DNA from: Cantharellus purpuraceus
Lineage: Eukaryota > Basidiomycota > Agaricomycetes > Cantharellales > Hydnaceae
DNA: 64,000 bases
NCBI GenBank assembly: GCA_025174535.1
Contig: JALBUN010000010.1
Coordinates: 806,001-870,000 of the forward strand
Direction of reading: 5' to 3'
Of this stretch, positions 11,299 through 22,970 are shown in pieces. Position numbers and translations under genes: made by a program. Each line of letters begins with the position of its first letter. The stretch's first letter is position 1. Under the pieces are notes generated by a model. That model saw only the letters and a program-made list of their open reading frames with translations. It did not search any database and was not told the DNA's origin.

Positions 11299-12514
11299 CA
11301 GGTGTTTGCAGATCGGCGTTCATGACGGCTGATGTTGTATTACTGGTATATCATACTTTCTTATTATTTATAGCGGGGTTCCTAGAGGCTCCCAACCTTT
11401 TTCAAAAGTATTTTTTCACTCTTGTCTATATCAACTATTCTCCCTCAGTGCTCCATGCGCAATTGCCAGTAGATTTATACTTACATTAAACAACACATTC
11501 TTTGAATCTCGTGTAGGAAAGAGTTAAACAAAGATGACCTAATTAAGGGGGGCATTGTCAGCACATTAAATTCTCTGAATGCAGGTCATAGGGCTTCCTT
11601 GGCATGTTCCCGCGGAATCAGATATACATCAATACACCACACTACTTTCCCTCGGCAAAGTGCATTACAATTACAGTTTGATTGCAATAGGAACAAAACG
11701 GCTGATGAAGCAGTACTGTGGCATCGATGACATGAAGATTTCCAAACCTGAAATGAGTAAACCTACTGAGGGCTCTTGCTCAAATGGTAAAATCCTCAGA
11801 ATCGATCGAATTATGCCAATTTTAGCATAATCATTGGACGTTCCTTGTGATTGGGGCAGTCCAAGGGACAAGCGAGTGCGAGAGTCAAGAGAAAGGTTAT
11901 AGGCAGGGAGGGTGTGAACAGCTGATACAATCAGAGTACGGGTTGAAGTGGACATCTTTGGTAGTGCTGCCACGGCTCGTCCTTTGGGGCGAGCCGACCG
12001 CCTTGAGAGGTGAGGCAAATGCGGAGAGGCCTCTCGACCTTACCTACGGTAAAATAATCCTTTAAAGCTGAATATTCGAATGTTTGGTGGCATTCTATAG
12101 ATAGCTTCAAACGGTATACATGATATGACTGATTATCAATGATCTGGTACCTTCTTCTAGAGCGACCAGAGTCAGGTTAATGTTTACTGTAGTTTTCACC
12201 TTGGAATCAAAGCACCAATGTATGTTCTGATTTCAAAAGTCTGCTCTTGCAAAATCAAGGGAATGTTGCCATTTATTCTAAAGTTGAAAGTCCGCAGCCG
12301 GCGCCGCAGGAGAAAAGGAGCCGTACTTAAGTATACAGCGCGAGCACAACTTGAAGACTACAATGTGAAAGATACATGAAGATCATCTACAAGTAATTTA
12401 GTAGCAAGAGGCACTGCGTGGGACATCAAAAAAGTAATGGTAGTGAAGGTATTGTAGGGAATCGAGAATTATCAAGTCTAGTCTAATGTAGGGGATACTC
12501 GCTTGTGATACGCG
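11299..12514. other. Intergenic, no gene seen
   Basis: About 1.2 kb downstream of DUG2's 3' end. Minus-strand frames near 11671-12018 exist but have no recognisable motif or splice pattern. Confidence 0.4.
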
Positions 12515-15500
12515 CTATGCAGAAGGTAATGACATCTCCTGGTCAAGTTGCGAAACGGAAAGTAAGAATCGCTCCACAACCGATTTACCCTTCCGCAGAT
12601 TAGTTAATGAGATACGTTCGTCTGAAAGATGTGCTTGATCCTAAGGCAGCATTAGAGGTGCATAGAGGGAGGAGGACAGCAACTTACCGAGCTTTGACCC
12701 ATAGGGAAATGGAGAGCAGGACAAGAAAATTCTTTTTCAAGGAATGGTATGGAAGGGATGGACTAAGCAAACCGTAAGCTCCAATTTAATGCATTAGCTG
12801 AAATTAAACACGCACCCCTCCCTCTCTAATGCGAAGCGGCTTTATCCCCCATTCCGCTTCGACGGCATGCTCGAGAGCTTTGAAGTACCGACTCTCCAAG
12901 TCCCCCAACCACCAGTCTGCTGTGCGATCGATTGTGACCTTCACCATTCATTTTTTAAGCATCATACACAACAATTCCGTACGGCGGCGGCAAGCAAACT
13001 CACTCGGAGAGCATTAGGAGATTCTAGTCCCTTGAAGCTTACCTGCACATGTTCAACAAGTGACTTTGCGATTGTGTCCAAATCCTGCTCTGGGACGATA
13101 CGAATGGATACCTTGGCCCGAACGCATGAAGAGATGACTGTTGTATCTGAACCAGCCAATTACTGTCAATCATGTATAAAGAATAATGATATGCATACTG
13201 CCAGGACCAGAAGTCTCTATGCTGTGGATACTGAGAGAAGGTTCTCGCCATCGCGAGGAGAGAGAGGAGGCGGGCTTGTGTGTTATTTCTTCAAGGTTCC
13301 GATAAAGCTCCCGCTCATTCGCCGTCAGTGGCTGTACCTGGTCATCTTCATTACATCGCTGTCATCAGGTGTTCTACGGTCACTGATCAAAGACATACAA
13401 AACCCTGGTACCAGCACTTTCGAGCCTTCAGATAACCGCGCAAGAAGCTTCACCCTGTACGGTGTATCAGTTTCAAGGCTCAGAGCGATAGCCGATGTGT
13501 ACAGACATGTCCCCCATTGGCTCCGTGACGCTACCACCTTCAACGCCAGAGTGAAGATCTGGACTGGTACTTGAAATATTGATGGTCGCATGGACAACAC
13601 CTCGTAAGCCATATGTGATGCATGGTGTTTCTTCCCCGATCCAATATGAATTGCTGAACGACCCGTTAGCCTCCCATGCAAAATGCGCCACTAAGTTGAC
13701 TATACCTGACGAAAAGCACATCCACATCTCCGATTAAATCCTACATAATTAGGTCGTTTGAATCTTTCCTCAAAGCGTGCATCTCTCTCTCACACCTTAT
13801 GGCTCCGTACTGTGTCTGAAAAACCACCGCTACCCGCTTCTTCCTCTCCCTCAATCAGAAATACAATATCACAACCAAGTAAACGCTTCCTGAGGAGGTC
13901 GGAGGCTGCACAGGCTGCCGCAAGAATGGGACCCTTGTTGTCCGTGACGCCTCGCCCATACAGATATCCGTTCATGCCTGTCACGGTGAATGGCTGTGTC
14001 TTCCATAGCCGCTGGGATGCAGAAATAACATCATAGTGACTGATGGAGCACAGAATGTAAAGCGCCGGACAATCAGTACTTTGCCTTGTGTCTGACAAAA
14101 ATGGGGTCACGTACCCATAAAATAAGACGCGTTTTCTGGGTCTGTCAGTCGGCACTCCTCTGAACGTCGCGAGGACTAAAGGGTTTCCACCCTGTCCCGT
14201 GGCAATCTGCGGCATTCCAGCACGTTAGCGGCAACATGCATTCAATGTATCCCGACAGTACGCGCCATTGTCGCTTCTGCGCCGAGTTGGCTGAGGCACC
14301 GCTTGAGCCATATCGCGGCCTGACGACAATCTTCTCGATTTTGTTCACAATTGCTCACAGATGGTATCGCAACAAACTTAGACAGATATTGTACGAGAGG
14401 GTCTAAAAATAGTTTAAATGACGTGTCGTGCATAATCAGGACGCATTGAATACCGTAAACTGGAGTATCTTGACCGACTGTGAAACGTGTCTCTACTAGA
14501 GTACGACCGTTCGGCAGATCGATTTCCCATAGCTGACACATTGGTCAACAAAATCTGAGCAGAAAACATGTAACGGGAGGAAGTTACCTTGACATCATTG
14601 TCGTTCGCCCCTGTGACAAGGCACCAACCTTCATTCACTATTGGCATAATAGCTGCCCTGAACGATGTCGAAGAGGGAGTATTTGTAACGATCGACGAGA
14701 GGATAATACCAGCATGAGCGTGCCAAGATGCAGTGCAAGTGAATTGAGCAGACCAGCGCTTGCGAAAGTAAAGGCGTCAGCTGGCAAGGTCAGGAATAGG
14801 GAAGCACGAGAAAACACATACTTGTACCCAACCGTTCGCAGAGCATGTATACAGGTCCGTGTTAAACATGGACATTGAAAGCACGTCAGAGTTCTGCATG
14901 GCAAGTTTCAATCCATGTCGTGCATTCAAAAGGGGAAGTCAATACATACCTCTTGTGCAAGGATTAGCCTGACAAGGCTCCCAGTTTCGAGGTCCCATAC
15001 GGCAACGCATCCATCCTGACAGCCAGCATATACGGTACCATCGCATGCAATAAGCGACAGTACACCACCTTGGTTGCACGCAAAGGTACGCTGGAGCACG
15101 GGACCAGATGGCGCACATTTCCAAACCTAAAACTAGTCAACGATAGCTCTTGACAAATACGCCATAGGATAGTATGTCTAACCTTCACTGTCTCATCCCC
15201 ACTTCCTGTCAATAACAAAACATTCTTGTCACTCTTATCTTGGCCACGACCATTATCGCAATGCATGATGCTCTCCACTAGATTAGGTAGGAGTGCCATG
15301 CAGTAAATGTACCCAAAATGCGCCGAGTGAATAATGTTCTGAGAGGAGACTTGCAATACGCGAGGGTGTCCCGAAGAAGGAGTGGATGTGCCGGAAGATG
15401 TATGTACGGAGGGTGTTGTTGGTGAACCAATCGGCTTGCCAATACGAGGCGTATTGTCGAAGAAACGATGCCACTTTTTGCGATCAAGACTCATTGCTAG

Positions 15501-16174
15501 CCCAGCGTCAGCGTCGGACTCATGCTCGTCCATGTAACTCGGATCCATGCTGGATGCTCGTCGCAGTGCACAACGACGGTTCGTTTTAGAGAAGTCATAC
15601 CACTGAAGACTGGTGTTTTGGCAGCCGAAATAGAGGGTCTGGAGTGTGGAAGAAAATATAAGAGAAAATATGTCACCCGAAGACGTGTCAAGATGCGGGG
15701 TAAGGATGTACAAAGCAGCAAGATCTCGCGTTGACCATATTCGGACAGTACTATCACCTGCAAGACATGAGTTTCATTACCGACACGGACGTGGACTGGC
15801 TTACCCGACGAGCTAAATAACCACTCTTTTTCACAGGCAATTTCAAGCGCCAGAACACTGCCTGTGTGGCCATGCAATGTAGTTTTCACCTGGAAGGTTA
15901 AACGGTCCCAGACCTATGGCAAAGACATAGGAAATCAAGAAATACGTTGAACGACTAAACGTACATATATATCTGCAGTTTGACAACCGCTGAAGATATG
16001 ACGGGCGTCTGCAGCAAGACTGAGCACAGAGCTTTTCTGTTGGTGGTGAAGAGTATGTGACAGCCGGGGTGGTGGAGCTTCTGTTGAAGCTGGAGAGAGA
16101 GGAGGAGTGATCAGATAATTGAATATATCGGACACAGGGGAAAACATGGGAAGCGTACATACGCTCATATCCAT
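12515..16174 (-). CDS. DUG2: Dug2-like WD40 + M20 metallopeptidase (glutathione degradation)
   Basis: In yeast, Dug2 with Dug3 forms the cytosolic complex that cleaves the gamma-glutamyl bond of glutathione. The N-terminal half has WD repeats: SSVLSLAADARHIFSGCQ, then TTLHGHTGSVLALEIACEKE, FSLIFSSTLQTLYFGCQ and LLTGSGDETVKV. The C-terminal half is an M20 peptidase. LDPLVQYLSKFVAIPSVS opens it. Metal ligands are seen in HYDVISA (His), GRGVTDNKGPILAA (bridging Asp), LIEGEEEAGSGGF (catalytic and metal Glu) and MGQSSDQAHLSDERI (last His). The dimerisation insert includes VSIRIVPEQDLDTIAK and DWWLGDLESRYFKALE. The ATG at 16174 opens with MDMSVCTLPMF. The stop is TAG at 12517-12515. Many introns were inferred. 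The WD40-M20 fusion is typical of Dug2 and argues against a simple carboxypeptidase. Confidence 0.9.
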
Positions 16175-16286
16175 TCTATTATGTAGTTATACTCCAGGTG
16201 TGGCATCAGGGCTTCTGTGTGTCTGTCTGAGTAGACACGCGCGCAACTTGGCAACGGACGCAAATCTTAGCGCGTCGCGAGCCTGT
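16175..16286. promoter_or_regulatory. Short bidirectional promoter DUG2 / RPAP3-like
   Basis: Only 112 bases separate the ATG of DUG2 (-) from that of the TPR gene (+). Both 5' leaders and core promoters must lie here or extend into the partner gene. No TATA box is evident. Confidence 0.5.
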
Positions 16287-17799
16287 ATGGCGTCAAGCAC
16301 AGCTCAAATTGCGAAGAATAAGGTATCATCCTCGCCGAATGCCCAATTCATTCTTGAAGTGTTTGATATTAGGGAAACGCATCTTTCAAATCAGGGAACT
16401 GGGCAGATGCTGTCGGTCACTATTCTGAAGCTGTACTAGCAGACCGTACAGAACCCACCTATCCGCTCAATAGAGCAGCGGCTTACCTGAAGCTTGGCAA
16501 GTGAGTGGGTGCATCGCTTCCTATACTCAGCTGAGGGTCCGGTTGTTGATTGAGAATAAAGATTCCGTGATGCGGAGAGGGATTGTACGACTGTGTTGAG
16601 CCTGGATGGCAAGAACGTTAAAGCTCTTTTTCGAAGGGCGCAAGCTAGAGCTTCCCTGGAGAACTTTACTGATGCAGAAAAGGGTAATTCAATATGATGA
16701 ACATTATGACTGCAAATGTAAACATCATTCGTTCAGACTTACTCGAGGCCTCAAAGATTGAACCTGCAAATACTTCCATCAAAATCGAGTTAGTTGCAGT
16801 GCAAAAACGACAACTAGAAGCATTACAGAAATCGTCCAGCAGGGTGAGCACGCAAATTATTATACTTGCTGGAAATCATTCACAATAAGTTCTTACTAGC
16901 GAGAGCCAATCTCACTTCCACCAGTCCCCTCAACTTCACGATCTAACAACACAGATATACCCACGCTCGAGGCGTCTTCTTCTCATAAAATCACTCGCAA
17001 CGTTCCAATAGAGATCATTGAATCCGCTGAACCCAGGTCCAACGAAATCCTTAAGCCGGTCCATTCACGTGTCTTGTCTCCTTCATCTTACAATTCACCA
17101 AGTTTGTCCACATCCACGCAGAAAACACAACATCGCGTCGGGGGCGGTATATTTCATGCTGATGGAAGTCATACTATCACCCGCACCCCGAAAGTAGAAA
17201 CCACGACGTCACCCCAGTCAACGACGCCGACGCCAACAATAGCTCCATCCAGTAAGTCCACCTCCTCCAAGGCATCAACTGTATCGGAAAAACCAAATGT
17301 TTCCATCCCATTATCTCAACTAACTCACTTCACGCTCACCCGTACTTGGAATGCCCTCCCTACACCTGAAGAGCGATATTCCCTCTTATCGGTACGTATG
17401 CTTTCTCGTCTCGTCATTTCGTTTTGCTCTGATACGATCAGTCTGATTGGCTTCAATATATTACTCAGGGTCTATCTCCCGAGTCTTTTCCAATGCTGTT
17501 CAAAAATAGCCTTGAACCTGAATTTCTCGTCTCTATGCTCCGTACCTTCCAAGCTGTAGCATCTTGTACGCCTTTTCCTATACTCTATAAGCGGTATCCT
17601 GTACCTCCCTCTTATTTCTTGTCCTCCAGCCTCGACAAGCATCGATCTCTCCAGAATTATGCGTGCCCTTCCATCAATTCCTCGATTCGACACTGTATTG
17701 CTTTTCTTAAACCCAAACGAGAAAGCGCTTGCTTCGGCAGTCTGGGATGCAATTGATACGAGCAAAAGCAACGAGGGAAGGCATGTGTGGGGTCTATAG
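16287..17799 (+). CDS. RPAP3-like TPR co-chaperone (R2TP complex)
   Basis: RPAP3/Tah1 proteins link Hsp90 to the R2TP complex, which assembles RNA polymerases, snoRNPs and PIKK kinases. The start ATG at 16287 gives MASSTAQIAKNKGNASFKSG, then TPR helices NWADAVGHYSEAVLADR, TYPLNRAAAYLKLGKFRDA, VKALFRRAQARASLENFTDA and LLEASKIEPANTSIKIEL. A Ser/Thr/Pro-rich linker follows. The C-terminal domain begins HFTLTRTWNALPTPEERYSL and continues LFKNSLEPEFLVSMLRTFQA and RALPSIPRFDTVLLFL, which fits the RPAP3_C fold. The stop is TAG at 17797-17799. One TPR block only, with RPAP3_C, is a short form; it could serve as the fungal Tah1/RPAP3 equivalent. Confidence 0.85.
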
Positions 17800-18102
17800 T
17801 GAATAGGCGTATCCCTTGCGTTAGTCAGTGAAAATACAGAAATATAGCGAGACACCGGCATTGCTTGGAGGGTAATAACTAGATGCGCATGTACTCTGGG
17901 CCTACACAAATGTGTACTGTTCGCATGCCGAGGCCGAAACTGCATACTACTAGTACTATATACCTCGATGATTCATACAGTCACCTACACATGGTCGGTA
18001 AAGATCGTCATCTACAGCTCAGATGAGCTAGACCTGGCCTTCCCTATCATGGGCACGAGTGGCAAGCGTCTAGACCATCAAGAGGAGTTGAAGGGTGAGG
18101 CT
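17800..18102. other. Convergent 3' intergenic region
   Basis: About 300 bases between two converging genes; it should hold both 3' ends. No repeat or gene was seen. Confidence 0.4.
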
Positions 18103-19601
18103 CTACTCCATCTTCCTCCGCTTGTGTTTGCCTCGCGTTGAGTGTCGAGCCCATCGGTCAATCTCCTCTTTGTTGGCCTTGTAAAACTCACTCCAAGCTT
18201 TCGGAGTGCGTTTCGGTTTGTGCTAGAAGTTCCATCAAAGCTTCAGTGAGTTCATATAAAAGGTGCAATCCAATGCGCTTACCTGCAGGGCAAATCGGCG
18301 CCACTTTGTCAGTGGAGTCTGCAGTCGCGAGAAGCAAACATTGTTGGTCGCAATGAAGTTGGCTATGCACTTCATATCTCGAAGGTCGGTACCATGGATG
18401 CCGTTGGGAGCCCTAGGGCTGGGAAAAACGAAGGCGTCTTCCTTCGACTGAGCAGTGGTCTCCCTAGTTGAAGACTGCGCATCAGTGTTTACTCTCTCTG
18501 CCTCCCTTCTCATAGCATAGCGTAATTCACCCGCAACTTCACGTCGTATCCGCTTGATGATTTCTTTGTTAGCAATCATATATTGTTGCCACGATGAAGC
18601 AGGGTGATGAGGTGCCTGGTGCATGTTTCCAGACTTTTAAACGAGAAATACCCATGGGGAGACGTACTCGTGCACTCATCCACTTCGCGATCCAGGAGTT
18701 GCATGTGTCAGGATCGTGCTTGAGCGCACACTCAACGAAGCTCTTGTGGACAGTTAGCAAAGAGTATACACATCTGGCTTTACCTCACCATCATGTAGTG
18801 CTTATCTTCATCGGTATATCTGTAGCGACCACTGTGACCCATTTTGACATGCCGAGAAGGTGGTTTGGGCCATCGGAGATCAGGCGTGTGAGAAGTAGAA
18901 CAACCCAGCCCTTGAGAGCCTCTGGAAATTCTTCGATGTGAACGCCTGGTGTGATCAGTTGCAACTTGATACAAGTCCGTCTTAAGCATGTTCCTCTGTT
19001 CACCCTCAACTTGAGTAAAGGGCCTTGACCTGCGCCTAGACGACGGTAAATAAGTGGCGTCGTTGGTTGGACGACGTGGCTCTGAAGTCATCTTCTCGCG
19101 AATCCTCTGGCTATTCTGTATGTAGTAATTTACCCAATCAGTTGTACTATGATCATTAATCTAAAATCATCACAGTTAGACTGTTAGCTTCGCAAGTTGC
19201 ATTAAACACATTACTCCAGATAGTTCTGCCATGACTTCACTCAAGTTCTTGCCTTCTGTATCACCTCGGGAGAGCGCCTGAACTAGTATGTAGTCGTCGC
19301 TGGGCGTGAATGGTAAGGTTGGTAAAATACGAGCTCTATTATCCCCGGGAACTGTGAGAAGTCGCATCACACTGGGAACATTCTGATGTTGTCTGGGGTG
19401 ATCCTTGTTCAGCCAATTATGGTAGGGAGTGAGTACCAGGGGAGAAGGAAGATTGTGATTCGAGTACAGGGCGTCGGGGATGCTTGTCTGTTGCATATAG
19501 CTTGGGCATTGATGTTGGAGAGCCCCGAGGGTGGCAGCGCAAACATGACGAAGGGCGTTCGGAGCTTCTGAGCTAAACCCTGGGGATGGCTGGGAATTCA
19601 T
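18103..19601 (-). CDS. Protein with several Myb/SANT-like helices (Rap1-Myb type)
   Basis: Five exons give about 390 residues. Exon 1 (ATG at 19601, MNSQPSPGFSSEAPN) contains LPFTPSDDYILVQALSRGD and LSEVMAELSGNSQRI, a SANT-like helical unit. A Ser/Arg/Pro linker follows. A second unit starts RYRYTDEDKHYMMSFVECAL, continues NSWIAKWMSARAPHHPASSW and QQYMIANKEIIKRIRREV. The last exon has a third unit, LTKWRRFALQHKPKRTPKAW then SEFYKANKEEIDRWARH, and a basic tail KHKRRKME. The pattern W-x2-[YF]-x3-NKE-x-I recurs in units two and three. It resembles the third helix of Rap1-type Myb domains (W-x2-W/F-x2-R/K). DNA binding at telomeres or promoters is inferred. No BRCT domain was seen. Splice sites were chosen by frame and by GT..AG. 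Confidence 0.65.
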
Positions 19602-20244
19602 ACTCAGAAGGTGGTCACAGAGTCGACGACTTCTTGGAATTATACCAACTGCAATTCTCTAGGCCGGGTGGACCATCCGAAACGTACAGCCTACACTTAC
19701 TGATTATCGATGCTGTGTACACGACCAGGAAGTTAGTGACGTACTGGTGACCATTGAACTGGGTAGATATTGGCTTTTCATTCGTGTAAGTTGATCGCAC
19801 GAGGTGGCGATGCGTCGTGGCATAGAGATTACTTGTTGACAGGTGCCTAGAGTGACTGTAATGACAAAATATAGAAATCATATTTACAAAATCAATTATT
19901 AGTAGTGCAGGAGGCACCACTCACGACAAAGTGAAGACCTGTGGCAGACGCAGCATGATCCTTAAGGAAGAACATGTTGTTTTTATCCAACCTTAGGTCT
20001 TTTTAGGTCAGAAAGCTGGTATCTTTTCTAAACAAGGAGGTCGTGAATGTCGGGAATGGAAGTGCATGTGTAATTGAGGCCTCAAGGGACTCATCAAGAC
20101 TGAATCGCTGTGCAGGCCACTCGGGACTGCCAGAGTCACTAGCGCCCGTCAATCTACTAGTATTATGGCGTCGGTCGCTAACATAACAATTGTAATGGTC
20201 TGGTGGATTGTGCTACAAAGCCTAAAAGCAGCAAAGTCTCTTCA
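19602..20244. other. Intergenic, no gene seen
   Basis: About 640 bases between two tandem minus-strand genes. It should hold the promoter of the Myb-like gene and the 3' end of ZNG1. A 101-residue open frame at 19615-19920 has no motif and was not accepted. Confidence 0.4.
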
Positions 20245-21912
20245 TCAAATAGATCTTGCGACTAATTGTCTCAAACTATCCTCTACTGCTTTATTCAGTC
20301 CTTTCCCTATGAGAACCAATTTCCCCGTCGGTGGTCCGTCCAATTCCACTGCCGTGCTAGGCAACTTCGAGACTTCATATAAATTACGCACCCCTTGCAG
20401 CATGAATTGGTCCCCTCGTTCATCCCACCAGATGCCCTTGCAGCGTAAGATCTCCAATTTAGAACGTGAGTCAGATTTGTGTCCAGATTTGGGCTCGATT
20501 GATAACTGCTGAATCTTCAAGTCGAGGGCATCGAGAGACATTTTGTGGCCATGCGGTATCGAGTTCTCCCATAGAGCGCTACGGATCCATTCGTCGAGTG
20601 AGTCAATTTGAACCTCACTCAGAGGACCAGGTATATTGGCAATAATGCTTGATATACCAGCATGCTGGTTTTCGGGTGATAGGTGGTGTCGTTCATGTGG
20701 ATGGTCATGATCGTGGCTCGAACAGGACTCGTGCTCTTTCCCATGAATATGCCGAGAGACAATGTCCGAGAAAGCAGGGGATCGCTCACTATACGCGCCT
20801 ATTCCCATGACTTTGGACAAGTCGATCTGCGCGCGAACAGTTCTGTAAATAGGAATCGAAGGGTTCAGATGATGAAGTGTGCTTTCTACTCTGACAAGGT
20901 CAGACTCGGTGGCGAGATCCGATTTGTTCAGCAGCAGGACATCTGCAGCAGCAATCTGTCTTCAAAGAATTTAGAACTTAGCAAAAGTGTTTTGAGTATG
21001 AAATTTATAGACGCGGTCACAGGGAAGGAGTGAATAATATGCTCTTACCGAAGACTGTGCTTGATTCCCTCGGACTCGCTATCCTCCTGGATTTGCTAGA
21101 CACAAACGTCAAAGATTCATCAATCACTCTCAGAAGTAACAATTGTACCTTTTCAGCGAAGACGGCATCGACGACACAGACCACACCATCAAGATATATG
21201 TCCTTTCCCAAACCCATCGCGAAATCCTCATTCTGCCAGAACATAGCAGCAATAGGTCCTAATCTGCAGTTCAATATTGAAAAACGCATAGATTGACCAC
21301 CGACCTGGATCTGCGAGCCCTGTCGTCTCAAGCAAAATGTGATCAAATGCGCCCTTGCGACTCATGAGTTTCTCCATGGCAGCTACTCCGCTGTCTTTGA
21401 TGCTGCAGCAAAGACACCCATTTGCGAGCTCAAGGAATTCGTCTGATGCTTGTTCCAGATTGTCGGCGGCAGTCTCAGCAGACGAAACTTTGATGGCCTT
21501 CCCTGTTAAATAGCATAGATGTATGTTTTTCGGTATGAGAGGAGACACGAGGAAATTTTTGACCTTCGATATCCTAGAAAATGGGCTAAATGAGAGACTA
21601 GCAGAAACGAAGCCATCGCGAAATCCTCACAGCCGTATCTCCAAATTCATTCATGATAACAGCTATTCGATACCCATGTCGTTCAGTCAGAATTCGTCTA
21701 TAAGGTGATGCATCTCGACATCAATTGTCGCCACAATGACCCGAGATGATCAAAAACACACTTTAAGAGTGTTGATTTCCCTATGTCCACATCCACATGG
21801 GTGAAATCAAAATCTACACATGTTCACTGCAATTACCTGCACCAAGGAAACCACATATGAGCGTGATTGGTACTCGTTTACCATCCTGAGGCGTAGCCAG
21901 TGCATCTGGCAT
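20245..21912 (-). CDS. ZNG1: ZNG1/CBWD-type COG0523 zinc metallochaperone GTPase
   Basis: ZNG1 proteins hand zinc to methionine aminopeptidase 1 in a GTP-dependent way. The start ATG at 21912 gives MPDALATPQDGKRVPITLI and then CGFLGAG, the first half of the P-loop, which is split by an intron from KSTLLKRIL. Other motifs: ELANGCLCCSIKDSG with the zinc-binding CxCC, HILLETTGLADP (Walker B), LDGVVCVVDAVFAEK, VLLLNKSDLATESD (G4), and a His/Asp-rich loop around HESCSSHDHDHPHERHH. The C-terminal CobW_C domain includes CKGIWWDERGDQFMLQGV and GKLVLIGKGLNKAVEDSL. The product is about 390 residues, normal for the family. A second G3E-type GTPase, UreG, lies in the same window but is 10 kb away, so no joint regulation is implied. 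Confidence 0.9.
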
Positions 21913-22970
21913 GTCTAGTAAGGTACTTTTTCGGACACACACACATATATTTCAGAATGGTTCTTATGAGTGAAATGATTAACGATTGGGACGTACGGCA
22001 CTTCATCTTTATCTTGAATACCCATACTTGATTCGTTCAGGGCCTTCAAGCTGCCGCTGAGTTCCAAAATGCCGAATACTTTTGCAACATTCTCAGGCGT
22101 GCGCGTGTACACCATGAAGCCATTCCTGCGGGCCGTCAAAGCAAAATGATTTTACAGTATATAACTCACCAACCAAAAGATGCACAATGAAATGACACTA
22201 CTATGTACATAAGCCAGCCAAATGTGTCGAACACGATGCGTGACTCTACTGGTAGTTCAGTCGTGTCCGAGACCGAAAGTAAAATATTCCCTGTTTGGCA
22301 AGAATTGACCCCACCCTTATCATAGGATCACGCCAAAAGAAGCATGCAGCATATGTGAGCTCCACGCTCATCTAATAAATATCATAATTGTTCTCCTAGA
22401 CATGGAAGTACCCTGAGAAGCACAGGCGATGCGTGCCACCACTTCACTTACAAAACCCCTCGTTCATTACATCACTGTAAGCCCCACGTTGAGACACATG
22501 CGAGGAGGGGATATAAGCTAGGGTCCGCGACGATCCTCAAGGTGAACAATGGGTTTGGCAACCGATGGAACCCCGTGGAAGAGATATATCATGATAATGG
22601 CGTAGGGGAAACGTTGCTGGAATGAGCGGCAGGGGGTTCAATAAGCAAATGGGTGGATCGGGTACTTGCGCTCGGTGCTGCCCGCGCTCTAGGGTATGGG
22701 GAAGGATGCCATGCATTGGCGTCATCCACGGGGAGAGAAGAATGTACCACGACCGTCTTGAACACCTGGGTATACAGTGGATTAAAAGTACCCAATGAAA
22801 GGCATGAAACAACTGTCAAAAGAGAAAATGCTATAGTAACGTCGAAGAAAAGAAGGGAGCTTGTCCCATATAGATAAGAGTCGCCCAGGGCGTGCAAAGA
22901 ACAAACCGAAATACCGAGCAAGAGATAGGAGGAAATGATATCGGCACTTTTGAGGCAGTGTTCACGACTA
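21913..22970. other. Intergenic, no confident gene
   Basis: About 1.06 kb. Directly upstream of ZNG1, a minus-strand frame (21915-22139) reads NVAKVFGILELSGSLKALNE, which looks protein-like but has no start, partner exon or family match that I can defend. The rest holds the 3' end of the mucin gene. Confidence 0.35.
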
